Source of the DNA: Archivesica marissinica
Lineage: Eukaryota > Mollusca > Bivalvia > Venerida > Vesicomyidae
Reading direction: 5' to 3'
Length of the DNA: 64,000 nt
NCBI GenBank assembly: GCA_014843695.1
Contig: CM026404.1
Location: 80,050,847 to 80,114,846, forward strand
Shown here in pieces: positions 45,801 to 59,410 of this stretch; positions within the stretch are counted from its first letter, which is position 1; every line of letters starts with the position of its first letter. The translations under genes were made by a program, and so were the position numbers. The notes under the pieces are model-generated. The model was not told where the DNA came from. It did no database searches and worked only from the letters and a program-made list of their open reading frames with translations.

Positions 45801-48800
45801 GTAGGCAGATAGTTAGCAAATGTTACTATGGCAGGGAAGTGTAGGCAGATAGTTAGCAAATGTTACACTATGGCAGGGAAGTGTAGGTAGATAGTTAGCA
45901 AATGTTACTATGGCAGGGAAGTGTAGGAAGATAGTTAGCAAATGTTACTATGGCAGGGAAGTGTAGGCAGATAGTTAACAAATGTTACTATGGCAGGGAA
46001 GTGTAGGCAGATAGTTAGCAAATGTTACTATGGCAGGGAGGTGTAGGCAGGGAAGTGTAGGCAGATAGTTAGCAAATGTTACACTATGGCAGGGAAGTGT
46101 AGGAAGATAGTTAGCAAATGTGTCTATGGCAGGGAAGTGTAGGCAGCTAGATAGCAAATGTTACTATGGACGGGAAGTGTAGGCAGATAGCTAGCAAATG
46201 TTACTATGGCAGTGAAGTGTAGGCAGATAGTTAGCAAATGTTACTATGGCAGGGAAGTGTAGGCAGATAGTTAGCAAATGTTACTATGGCAGGGAAGTGT
46301 AGGCAGATTGTTAGCAAATGTTACTATGGCAGTGAAGTGTAGGCAGATAGTTAGCAAATGTTACTATGGCAGGGAAGTGTAGGCAGATAGTTAGCAAATG
46401 TGTATATGGCAGGGAAGTGTAGGCAGATAGCTAGCAAATGTTATTATGGCAGGGAAGTGTAGGCAGGGAAGTGTAGGCAGATAGTTAGCAAATGTTACTA
46501 TGGCAGGGAAGTGTAAGCAGATAGTTAACACATGTTACTATGGCAGGGAAGTGTAGGCAGATAGTTAGCAAATGTTACTATGGCAGTGAAATGTAGGCAG
46601 ATAGTTAGCAAATGTTACTATGGCAGGGAAGTGTAGGCAGATAGTTAGCAAATGTGTCTATGGCAGGGAAGTGTAGGCAGCTAGATAGCAAATGTTACTA
46701 TGGCAGGGAAGTGTAGGCAGATAATGTGTCTATGGCAGGGAAGTGTAGGCAGATAGTTAGCAAATGTTACTATGGCAGTGAAGTGTAGGCAGATAGTTAG
46801 CAAATGTTACTATGGCAGGGAAGTGTAGGCAGATAGTTAGCAAATGTTACTATGGCAGGGAAGTGTAGGCAGATTGTTAGCAAATGTTACTATGGCAGGG
46901 AAGTGTAGGCAGATAGTTAGCAAATGTGTATATGGCAGGGAAGTGTAGGCAGATAGTTAGCAAATGTGTATATGGCAGGGAAGTGTAGGCAGGGAAGTGT
47001 AGGCAGATAGTTAGCAAATGTTACTATAGCAGGGAAGTGTAGGCAGATAGTTAGCAAATGTTACTATGGCAGGGAAGTGTAGGCAGATAGTTAGCAAATG
47101 TTGCTATGGCAGGGAAGTGTAGGCAGATAGCAAGCACATGTTACACTATGGCAGGGAAGTGTAGGCAGATAGCTAGCAAATGTTACTATGGCAGGGAAGT
47201 GTAGGCAGATAGCTAGCAAATGTTACACTATGGCAAGGAAGTGTAGGCAGAGAGCTAGCAAATGTTACACTATGGCAGGGAAGTGTAGGCAGATAGCTAG
47301 CAAATGTTACTATGGCAGGGAAGTGTAGGCAGATAGCTAGCAAATGTTACACTATGGCAGGGAAGTGTAGGCAGATAGCTAGCAAATGTTTCACTATGGC
47401 AGGGAAGTGTAGGCAGATAGCAAGCAAATGTTACACTATGGCAGGGAAGTGTAGGCAGGGAAGTGTAGGCAGATAGCTAGCAAATGTTACTATGGCAGGG
47501 AAGTGTAGGCAGATAGCTAGAAAATGTTACACTATGGCATGGAAGTGTAGGCAGATAGTTAGCAAATGTTACTATGGCAGGGAAGTGTAGGCAGATAGTT
47601 AGCAAATGTTACTATGGCAAGGAAGTGTAGGCAGGGAAGTGTAGGAAGATAGTTAGCAAATGTTACTATGGCAGGGAAGTGTAGGCAGATAGTTAGCAAA
47701 TGTTACTATGGCAGGGAAGTGTAGGCAGATAGTTAGCAAATGTTACTATGGCAGGGAAGTGTAGGCAGATAGTTAGCAAATGTTACTATGGCAGGGAAGT
47801 GTAGGCAGATAGTTAGCAAATGTTACTATGGCAGGGAAGTGTAGGCAGATAGTTAGCAAATGTTACTATGGCAGGGAAGTGTAGGCAGATAGTTAGCAAA
47901 TGTTACTATGGCAGGGAAGTGTAGGCAACACAGGCAGGGAAGTGTAGGCAGATAGTTAGCAAATGTTACTATGGCAGGGAAGTGTAGGCAGATAGTTAGC
48001 AAATGTTACTATGGCAGGGAAGTGTAGGCAGATAGTTAGCAAATGTTACTATGGCAGGGAAGTGTAGGCAGAAACAAAACACAAAAGGCAGAAACAAAAC
48101 AAAACACAGGGAAGTGTAGGCAGATTGTTAGCAAATGTTACTATGGCAGTGAAGTGTAGGCAGATAGTTAGCAAATGTTACTATGGCAGGGAAGTGTAGG
48201 CAGATAGTTAGCAAATGTGTATATGGCAGGGAAGTGTAGGCAGATAGCTAGCAAATGTTACTATGGCAGGAAGTGTAGGCAGGGAAGTGTAGGCAGATAG
48301 TTAGCAAATGTTACTATGGCAGGGAAGTGTAAGCAGATAGTTAACAAATGTTACTATGGCAGGGAAGTGTAGGCAGATAGTTAGCAAATGTTACTATGGC
48401 AGTGAAGTGTAGGCAGATAGTTAGCAAATGTTACTATGGCAGGGAAGTGTAGGCAGATAGTTAGCAAATGTTACTATGGCAGGGAAGTGTAGGCAGATAG
48501 TTAGCAAATGTTACTATGGCAGGGAAGTGTAGGCAGATAGATAGCAAATGTTACTATGGCAGGGAAGTGTAGGCAGATAATGTTACTATGGCAGGGAAGT
48601 GTAGGCAGATAGTTAGCAAATGTTACTATGGCAGGGAAGTGTAGGCAGATAGTTAGCAAATGTTACTATGGCAGGGAAGTGTAGGCAGATAGTTAGCAAA
48701 TGTTACTATGGCAGGGAAGTGTAGGCAGATAGTTAGCAAATGTTACTATGGCAGGGAAGTGTAGGCAGATAGTTAGCAAATGTGTATATGGCAGGGAAGT

Positions 48801-51800
48801 GTAGGCAGGGAAGTGTAGGCAGATAGTTAGCAAATGTTACTATAGCAGGGAAGTGTAGGCAGATAGTTAGCAAATGTTACTATGGCAGGGAAGTGTAGGC
48901 AGATAGTTAGCAAATGTTGCTATGGCAGGGAAGTGTAGGCAGATAGCAAGCACATGTTACACTATGGCAGGGAAGTGTAGGCAGATAGCTAGCAAATGTT
49001 ACTATGGCAGGGAAGTGTAGGCAGATAGCTAGCAAATGTTACACTATGGCAAGGAAGTGTAGGCAGAGAGCTAGCAAATGTTACACTATGGCAGGGAAGT
49101 GTAGGCAGATAGCTAGCAAATGTTACTATGGCAGGGAAGTGTAGGCAGATAGCTAGCAAATGTTACACTATGGCAGGGAAGTGTAGGCAGATAGCTAGCA
49201 AATGTTTCACTATGGCAGGGAAGTGTAGGCAGATAGCAAGCAAATGTTACACTATGGCAGGGAAGTGTAGGCAGGGAAGTGTAGGCAGATAGCTAGCAAA
49301 TGTTACTATGGCAGGGAAGTGTAGGCAGATAGCTAGAAAATGTTACACTATGGCATGGAAGTGTAGGCAGATAGTTAGCAAATGTTACTATGGCAGGGAG
49401 GTGTAGGCAGATAGTTAGCAAATGTTACTATGGCAGGGAAGTGTAGGCAGATAGTTAGCAAATGTTACTATGGCAAGGAAGTGTAGGCAGGGAAGTGTAG
49501 GAAGATAGTTAGCAAATGTTACTATGGCAGGGAAGTGTAGGCAGATAGTTAGCAAATGTTACTATGGCAGGGAAGTGTAGGCAGATAGTTAGCAAATGTT
49601 ACTATGGCAAGGAAGTGTAGGCAGGGGAAGTGTAGGCAGATAGTTAGCAAATGTTACTATGGCAGGGAAGTGTAGGCAGATAGTTAGCAAATGTTACTAT
49701 GGCAGGGAAGTGTAGGCAGATAGTTAGCAAATGTTACTATGGCAGGGAAGTGTAGGCAGATAGTTAGCAAATGTTACTATGGCAAGGAAGTGTAGGCAGG
49801 GAAGTGTAGGCAGATAGTTAGCAAATGTTACTATGGCAGGGAAGTGTAGGCAGATAGTTAGCAAATGTTACTATGGCAGGGAATTGTAGGCAGATAGTTA
49901 GCAAATGTTACTATGGCAAGGAAGTGTAAGCAGGGAAGTGTAGGCAGATAGTTAGCAAATGTTACTATGGCAGGGAAGTGTAGGCAGATAGTTAGCAAAT
50001 GTTACTATGGCAGGGAAGTGTAGGCAGATAGTTAGCAAATGTTACTATGGCAGGGAAGTGTAGGTAGCACATGTGTCTATGGCAGGGAAGTGTAGGCAGC
50101 TAGATAGCAAATGTTACTATGGACGGGAAGTGTAGGCAGATAGCTAGCAAATGCTATGGCAGGGAAGTGTAGGCAGATAGTTAGCAAATATTACTATGGC
50201 AGTGAAGTGTAGGCAGATAGTTAGCAAATGTTACTATGGCAGGGAAGTGTAGGCAGATAGTTAGCAAATGTTACTATGGCAGGGAAGTGTAGGCAGATTG
50301 TTAGCAAATGTTACTATGGCAGTGAAGTGTAGGCAGATAGTTAGCAAATGTTACTATGGCAGGGAAGTGTAGGCAGATAGTTAGCAAATGTGTATATGGC
50401 AGGGAAGTGTAGGCAGATAGTTAGCAAATGTTATTATGGCAGGGAAGTGTAGGCAGGGAAGTGTAGGCAGATAGTTAGCAAATGTTACTATGGCAGGGAA
50501 GTGTAAGCAGATAGTTAACACATGTTACTATGGCAGGGAAGTGTAGGCAGATAGTTAGCAAATGTTACTATGGCAGTGAAATGTAGGCAGATAGTTAGCA
50601 AATGTTACTATGGCAGGGAAATGTAGGCAGATAGTTAGCAAATGTGTCTATGGCAGGGAAGTGTAGGCAGCTAGATAGCAAATGTTACTATGGCAGGGAA
50701 GTGTAGGCAGATAATGTGTCTATGGCAGGGAAGTGTAGGCAGATAGTTAGCAAATGTTACTATGGCAGTGAAGTGTAGGCAGATAGTTAGCAAATGTTAC
50801 TATGGCAGGGAAGTGTAGGCAGATAGTTAGCAAATGTTACTATGGCAGGGAAGTGTAGGCAGATTGTTAGCAAATGTTACTATGGCAGGGAAGTGTAGGC
50901 AGATAGTTAGCAAATGTGTATATGGCAGGGAAGTGTAGGCAGATAGTTAGCAAATGTGTATATGGCAGGGAAGTGTAGGCAGGGAAGTGTAGGCAGATAG
51001 TTAGCAAATGTTACTATAGCAGGGAAGTGTAGGCAGATAGTTAGCAAATGTTACTATGGCAGGGAAGTGTAGGCAGATAGTTAGCAAATGTTGCTATGGC
51101 AGGGAAGTGTAGGCAGATAGCAAGCACATGTTACACTATGGCAGGGAAGTGTAGGCAGGGAAGTGTAGGCAGATAGCTAGCAAATGTTACTATGGCAGGG
51201 AAGTGTAGGCAGATAGCTAGCAAATGTTACACTATGGCAAGGAAGTGTAGGCAGAGAGCTAGCAAATGTTACACTATGGCAGGGAAGTGTAGGCAGATAG
51301 CTAGCAAATGTTACTATGGCAGGGAAGTGTAGGCAGATAGCTAGCAAATGTTACACTATGGCAGGGAAGTGTAGGCAGATAGCTAGCAAATGTTTCACTA
51401 TGGCAGGGAAGTGTAGGCAGATAGCAAGCAAATGTTACACTATGGCAGGGAAGTGTAGGCAGGGAAGTGTAGGCAGATAGCTAGCAAATGTTACTATGGC
51501 AGGGAAGTGTAGGCAGATAGCTAGAAAATGTTACACTATGGCATGGAAGTGTAGGCAGATAGTTAGCAAATGTTACTATGGCAGGGAAGTGTAGGCAGAT
51601 AGTTAGCAAATGTGTCTATGGCAGGGAAGTGTAAGCAGATAGTTAACACATGTTACTATAGCAGGGAAGTGTACAAAACAAAACAGGCAGGGAAGTGTAA
51701 GCAGATAGTTAACACATGTTACTATGGCAGGGAAGTGTAGGCAGATAGTTAGCAAATGTTACTATGGCAGGGAAGTGTAGGCAGATAGTTAACAAATGTT

Positions 51801-54800
51801 ACTATGGCAGGGAAGTGTAGGCAGATAGTTAGCAAATGTTACTATGGCAGGGAAGTGTAGGCAGATAGTTAGCAAATGTTACTATGGCAGGGAAGTGTAA
51901 GCAGATAGTTAACAAATGTTACTATGGCAGGGAAGTGTAGGCAGATAGTTAGCAAATGTTATATGGCAGGGAAGTGTAGGCAGATAGATAGCAAATGTTA
52001 CTATGGCAGGGAAGTGTAGGAAGATAGCTATCAAATGTTACTATGGCAGGGAAGTGTAGGCAGATAGCTAGCAAATGTTACTATGGCAGGGAAGTGTAGG
52101 CAGATAGTTAGCAAATGTTACTATGGCAGTGAAGTGTAGGCAGATAGTTAGCAAATGTTACTATGGCAGGGAAGTGTAGGCAGATAGTTAGCAAATGTGT
52201 ATATGGCAGTGAAGTGTAGGCAGATAGCTAGCAAATGTTACTATGGCAGGGAAATGTAGGCAGGGAAGTGTAGGCAGATAGTTAGCAAATGTTACTATGG
52301 CAGGGAAGTGTAGGAAGATAGTTAGCAAATGTTACTATGGCAGGGAAGTGTAGGCAGATAGTTAGCAAATGTTACTATGGCAGGGAAGTGTAGGCAGATA
52401 GTTAGCAAATGTTATTATGGCAGGAAGTGTAGGCAGGGAAGTGTAGGGAGATAGTTAGCAAATGTTACTATGGCAGGGAAGTGTAGCAGATAGTTAACAC
52501 ATGTTACTATGGCAGGGAAGTGTAGGCAGATAGTTAGCAAATGTTACTATGGCAGGGAAGTGTAGGCAGATAGTTAGCAAATGTGTCTATGGCAGGGAAG
52601 TGTAGGCAGCTAGATAGCAAATGTTACTATGGCAGGGAAGTGTAGGCAGATAGCTAGCAAATGTGTCTATGGCAGGGAAGTGTAGGCATATAGTTAGCAA
52701 ATGTTACTATGGCAGTGAAGTGTAGGCAGATAGTTAGCAAATGTTACTATGGCAGGGAAGTGTAGGCAGATAGTTAGCAAATGTTACTATGGCAGGGAAG
52801 TGTAGGCAGATTGTTAGCAAATGTTACTATGGCAGTGAAGTGTAGGCAGATAGTTAGCAAATGTTACTATGGCAGGGAAGTGTAGGCAGATAGTTAGCAA
52901 ATGTGTATATGGCAGGGAAGTGTAGGCAGATAGCTAGCAAATGTGTATATGGCAGGGAAGTGTAGGCAGGGAAGTGTAGGCAGATAGTTAGCAAATGTTA
53001 CTATGGCAGGGAAGTGTAGGAAGATAGTTAGCAAATGTTACTATGGCAGGGAAGTGTAGGCAGATAGTTAGCAAATGTTACTATGGCAGGGAAGTGTAGG
53101 CAGATAGTTAGCAAATGTTATTATGGCAGGGAAGTGTAGGCAGGAAAGTGTAGGCAGATAGTTAGCAAATGTTACTATGGCAGGGAAGTGTAGGCAGATA
53201 GTTAGCAAATGTTACTATGGCAGGGAAGTGTAGGCAGATATAACAAAACACAAAACAAAACAAACACAAAACACAACAAGCAAATGTTACACTATGGCAG
53301 GGAAGTGTAGGCAGATAGTTAGCAAATGTTACTATGGCAGGGAAGTGTAGGCAGATAGTTAGCAAATGTTGCTATGGCAGGGAAGTGTAGGCACATAGCA
53401 AGCAAATGTTACACTATGGCAGGGAAGTGTAGGCAGATAGTTAGCAAATGTGTCTATGGCAGGGAAGTGTAGGCAGATAGTTAGCAAATGTTACTATGGC
53501 AGGGAAGTGTAGGCAGATAGTTAGCAAATGTTACACTATGGCAGGGAAGTGTAGGTAGATAGTTAGCAAATGTTACTATGGCAGGGAAGTGTAGGAAGAT
53601 AGTTAGCAAATGTTACTATGGCAGGGAAGTGTAGGCAGATAGTTAACAAATGTTACTATGGCAGGGAAGTGTAGGCAGATAGTTAGCAAATGTTACTATG
53701 GCAGGGAGGTGTAGGCAGGGAAGTGTAGGCAGATAGTTAGCAAATGTTACACTATGGCAGGGAAGTGTAGGAAGATAGTTAGCAAATGTGTCTATGGCAG
53801 GGAAGTGTAGGCAGCTAGATAGCAAATGTTACTATGGACGGGAAGTGTAGGCAGATAGCTAGCAAATGCACAAAGTGTAGGCAGATAGTTAGCAAATATT
53901 ACTATGGCAGTGAAGTGTAGGCAGATAGTTAGCAAATGTTACTATGGCAGGGAAGTGTAGGCAGATAGTTAGCAAATGTTACTATGGCAGGGAAGTGTAG
54001 GCAGATTGTTAGCAAATGTTACTATGGCAGTGAAGTGTAGGCAGATAGTTAGCAAATGTTACTATGGCAGGGAAGTGTAGGCAGATAGTTAGCAAATGTG
54101 TATATGGCAGGGAAGTGTAGGCAGATAGTTAGCAAATGTTATTATGGCAGGGAAGTGTAGGCAGGGAAGTGTAGGCAGATAGTTAGCAAATGTTACTATG
54201 GCAGGGAAGTGTAAGCAGATAGTTAACACATGTTACTATGGCAGGGAAGTGTAGGCAGATAGTTAGCAAATGTTACTATGGCAGTGAAATGTAGGCAGAT
54301 AGTTAGCAAATGTTACTATGGCAGGGAAATGTAGGCAGATAGTTAGCAAATGTGTCTATGGCAGGGAAGTGTAGGCAGCTAGATAGCAAATGTTACTATG
54401 GCAGGGAAGTGTAGGCAGATAGCTAGCAAATGTGTCTATGGCAGGGAAGTGTAGGCAGATAGTTAGCAAATGTTACTATGGCAGTGAAGTGTAGGCAGAT
54501 AGTTAGCAAATGTTACTATGGCAGGGAAGTGTAGGCAGATAGTTAGCAAATGTTACTATGGCAGGGAAGTGTAGGCAGATTGTTAGCAAATGTTACTATG
54601 GCAGGGAAGTGTAGGCAGATAGTTAGCAAATGTGTATATGGCAGGGAAGTGTAGGCAGATAGTTAGCAAATGTGTATATGGCAGGGAAGTGTAGGCAGGG
54701 AAGTGTAGGCAGATAGTTAGCAAATGTTACTATAGCAGGGAAGTGTAGGCAGATAGTTAGCAAATGTTACTATGGCAGGGAAGTGTAGGCAGATAGTTAG

Positions 54801-57800
54801 CAAATGTTGCTATGGCAGGGAAGTGTAGGCAGATAGCAAGCACATGTTACACTATGGCAGGGAAGTGTAGGCAGGGAAGTGTAGGCAGATAGCTAGCAAA
54901 TGTTACTATGGCAGGGAAGTGTAGGCAGATAGCTAGCAAATGTTACACTATGGCAAGGAAGTGTAGGCAGAGAGCTAGCAAATGTTACACTATGGCAGAG
55001 AAGTGTAGGCAGATAGCAAGCAAATGTTACACTATGGCAGGGAAGTGTAGGCAGATAGCTAGCAAATGTTACTATGGCAGGGAAGTGTAGGCAGATAGCT
55101 AGCAAATGTTACACTATGGCAGGGAAGTGTAGGCAGATAGCTAGCAAATGTTTCACTATGGCAGGGAAGTGTAGGCAGATAGCAAGCAAATGTTACACTA
55201 TGGCAGGGAAGTGTAGGCAGGGAAGTGTAGGCAGATAGCTAGCAAATGTTACTATGGCAGGGAAGTGTAGGCAGATAGCTAGAAAATGTTACACTATGGC
55301 ATGGAAGTGTAGGCAGATAGTTAGCAAATGTTACTATGGCAGGGAAGTGTAGGCAGATAGTTAGCAAATGTGTATATGGCAGGGAAGTGTAGGCAGGGAA
55401 GTGTAGGCAGATAGTTAGCAAATGTTACTATAGCAGGGAAGTGTAGGCAGATAGTTAGCAAATGTTACTATGGCAGGGAAGTGTAGGCAGATAGTTAGCA
55501 AATGTTGCTATGGCAGGGAAGTGTAGGCAGATAGCAAGCACATGTTACACTATGGCAGGGAAGTGTAGGCAGGGAAGTGTAGGCAGATAGCTAGCAAATG
55601 TTACTATGGCAGGGAAGTGTAGGCAGATAGCTAGCAAATGTTACACTATGGCAAGGAAGTGTAGGCAGAGAGCTAGCAAATGTTACACTATGGCAGAGAA
55701 GTGTAGGCAGATAGCAAGCAAATGTTACACTATGGCAGGGAAGTGTAGGCAGATAGCTAGCAAATGTTACTATGGCAGGGAAGTGTAGGCAGATAGCTAG
55801 CAAATGTTACACTATGGCAGGGAAGTGTAGGCAGATAGCTAGCAAATGTTTCACTATGGCAGGGAAGTGTAGGCAGATAGCAAGCAAATGTTACACTATG
55901 GCAGGGAAGTGTAGGCAGGGAAGTGTAGGCAGATAGCTAGCAAATGTTACTATGGCAGGGAAGTGTAGGCAGATAGCTAGAAAATGTTACACTATGGCAT
56001 GGAAGTGTAGGCAGATAGTTAGCAAATGTTACTATGGCAGGGAGGTGTAGGCAGATAGTTAGCAAATGTTACTATGGCAGGGAAGTGTAGGCAGATAGTT
56101 AGCAAATGTTACTATGGCAAGGAAGTGTAGGCAGGGAAGTGTAGGAAGATAGTTAGCAAATGTTACTATGGCAGGGAAGTGTAGGCAGATAGTTAGCAAA
56201 TGTTACTATGGCAGGGAAGTGTAGGCAGATAGTTAGCAAATGTTACTATGGCAAGGAAGTGTAGGCAGGGGAAGTGTAGGCAGATAGTTAGCAAATGTTA
56301 CTATGGCAGGGAAGTGTAGGCAGATAGTTAGCAAATGTTACTATGGCAGGGAAGTGTAGGCAGATAGTTAGCAAATGTTACTATGGCAGGGAAGTGTAGG
56401 CAGATAGTTAGCAAATGTTACTATGGCAAGGAAGTGTAGGCAGGGAAGTGTAGGCAGATAGTTAGCAAATGTTACTATGGCAGGGAAGTGTAGGCAGATA
56501 GTTAGCAAATGTTACTATGGCAGGGAATTGTAGGCAGATAGTTAGCAAATGTTACTATGGCAAGGAAGTGTAAGCAGGGAAGTGTAGGCAGATAGTTAGC
56601 AAATGTTACTATGGCAGGGAAGTGTAGGCAGATAGTTAGTAAATGTTACTATGGCAGGGAAGTGTAGGAAGATAGCTAGCAAATGTTAATATGGCAGGGA
56701 AGTGTAGGCAGATAGTTGTAGGCAGATAGCAAGCAAATGTTACACTATGGCAGGGAAGTGTAGGCAGATAGTTAGCAAATGTTACTATGGCAGGGAAGTG
56801 TAGGTAGCAAATGTTACTATGGCAGGGAAGTGTAGGCAGATAGCTAGCAAATGTGTCTATGGCAGGGAAGTGTGGGCAGGGAAGTTTAGGTAGATAGCTA
56901 GCAAATGTTACTATGGCAGGGAAGTGTAGGTAGCAAATGTTACTATGGCAGGGAAGTGTAGGCAGATAGTTAGCAAATGTTACTATGGCAGGGAAGTGTA
57001 GGTAGCAAATGTGTCTATGGCAGGGAAGTGTAGGCATATAGTTAGCAAATGTTACACTATGGCAGGGAAGTGTAGGCAGATAGTTAGCAAATGTTACTAT
57101 GGCAGGGAAGTGTAGGCAGATAGTTAGCAAATGTTACTATGGCAGGGAAGTGTAGGTAGCAAATGTGTCTATGGCAGGGAAGTGTAGGCATATAGTTAGC
57201 AAATGTTACTATGGCAGGGAAGTGTAGGCAGATAGTTAGCAAATGTTACTATGGCAGGGAAGTGTAGGTAGCACATGTGTCTATGGCAGGGAAGTGTAGG
57301 CAGATAGTTAGCAAATGTTACACTATGGCAGGGAAGTGTAGGCAGATAGTTAGCAAATGTTACTATGGCAGGGAAGTGTAGGCAGATAGTTAGCAAATGT
57401 TACTATGGCAGGGAAGTGTAGGAAGATAGTTAGCAAATGTTACTATGGCAGGGAAGTGTAGGCAGATAGTTAGCAAATGTTACTATGGCAGGGAAGTGTA
57501 GGCAGATAGTTAGCAAATGTTATTATGGCAGGGAAGTGTAGGCAGGAAAGTGTAGGCAGATAGTTAGCAAATGTTACTATGGCAGGGAAGTGTAGGCAGA
57601 TAGTTAGCAAATGTTACTATGGCAGGGAAGTGTAGGCATATATATAGCAAATGTTACTATGGCAGGGAAGTGTAGGCAGATAGTTAGCAAATGTTGCTAT
57701 GGCAGGGAAGTGTAGGCACATAGCAAGCAAATGTTACACTATGGCAGGGAAGTGTAGGCAGATAGTTAGCAAATGTGTCTATGGCAGGGAAGTGTAGGCA

Positions 57801-59410
57801 GATAGTTAGCAAATGTTACTATGGCAGGGAAGTGTAGGCAGATAGTTAGCAAATGTTACACTATGGCAGGGAAGTGTAGGTAGATAGTTAGCAAATGTTA
57901 CTATGGCAGGGAAGTGTAGGAAGATAGTTAGCAAATGTTACTATGGCAGGGAAGTGTAGGCAGATAGTTAACAAATGTTACTATGGCAGGGAAGTGTAGG
58001 CAGATAGTTAGCAAATGTTACTATGGCAGGGAGGTGTAGGCAGGGAAGTGTAGGCAGATAGTTAGCAAATGTTACACTATGGCAGGGAAGTGTAGGAAGA
58101 TAGTTAGCAAATGTGTCTATGGCAGGGAAGTGTAGGCAGCTAGATAGCAAATGTTACTATGGACGGGAAGTGTAGGCAGATAGCTAGCAAATGTTACTAT
58201 GGCAGTGAAGTGTAGGCAGATAGTTAGCAAATGTTACTATGGCAGGGAAGTGTAGGCAGATAGTTAGCAAATGTTACTATGGCAGGGAAGTGTAGGCAGA
58301 TTGTTAGCAAATGTTACTATGGCAGTGAAGTGTAGGCAGATAGTTAGCAAATGTTACTATGGCAGGGAAGTGTAGGCAGATAGTTAGCAAATGTGTATAT
58401 GGCAGGGAAGTGTAGGCAGATAGCTAGCAAATGTTATTATGGCAGGGAAGTGTAGGCAGGGAAGTGTAGGCAGATAGTTAGCAAATGTTACTATGGCAGG
58501 GAAGTGTAAGCAGATAGTTAACACATGTTACTATGGCAGGGAAGTGTAGGCAGATAGTTAGCAAATGTTACTATGGCAGTGAAATGTAGGCAGATAGTTA
58601 GCAAATGTTACTATGGCAGGGAAGTGTAGGCAGATAGTTAGCAAATGTGTCTATGGCAGGGAAGTGTAGGCAGCTAGATAGCAAATGTTACTATGGCAGG
58701 GAAGTGTAGGCAGATAATGTGTCTATGGCAGGGAAGTGTAGGCAGATAGTTAGCAAATGTTACTATGGCAGTGAAGTGTAGGCAGATAGTTAGCAAATGT
58801 TACTATGGCAGGGAAGTGTAGGCAGATAGTTAGCAAATGTTACTATGGCAGGGAAGTGTAGGCAGATTGTTAGCAAATGTTACTATGGCAGGGAAGTGTA
58901 GGCAGATAGTTAGCAAATGTGTATATGGCAGGGAAGTGTAGGCAGGGAAGTGTAGGCAGATAGTTAGCAAATGTTACTATAGCAGGGAAGTGTAGGCAGA
59001 TAGTTAGCAAATGTTACTATGGCAGGGAAGTGTAGGCAGATAGTTAGCAAATGTTGCTATGGCAGGGAAGTGTAGGCAGATAGCAAGCACATGTTACACT
59101 ATGGCAGGGAAGTGTAGGCAGATAGCTAGCAAATGTTACTATGGCAGGGAAGTGTAGGCAGATAGCTAGCAAATGTTACACTATGGCAAGGAAGTGTAGG
59201 CAGAGAGCTAGCAAATGTTACACTATGGCAGGGAAGTGTAGGCAGATAGCTAGCAAATGTTACTATGGCAGGGAAGTGTAGGCAGATAGCTAGCAAATGT
59301 TACACTATGGCAGGGAAGTGTAGGCAGATAGCTAGCAAATGTTTCACTATGGCAGGGAAGTGTAGGCAGATAGCAAGCAAATGTTACACTATGGCAGGGA
59401 AGTGTAGGCA
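39891..59410. repeat. 40-bp satellite array, about 19.5 kb, with higher-order structure
   Basis: The monomer contains GCAGGGAAGTGTAGGCAG and AGTTAGCAAATGTTACTATG (40 bases). Recurrent variants are a 42-base form (GTTACACTATGG), GTGTCTATGG, GTGTATATGG, GATTGTTAGC, GCTAGC for GTTAGC, and a 14-base partial unit (GCAGGGAAGTGTAG doubled). Variant strings recur in the same order: one marker segment begins at 41899, 45975, 53643 and 57968, another at 43158, 54893 and 55591. The array opening at about 39905 recurs at about 51606. No frame is coding. Confidence 0.97.

Noticed and set aside
39891..59410. Possible CRISPR-like array (regular ~40-bp periodicity)
   Set aside because: There are no unique spacers; the whole 40-bp unit repeats, as in a eukaryotic satellite, and the surroundings are eukaryotic.
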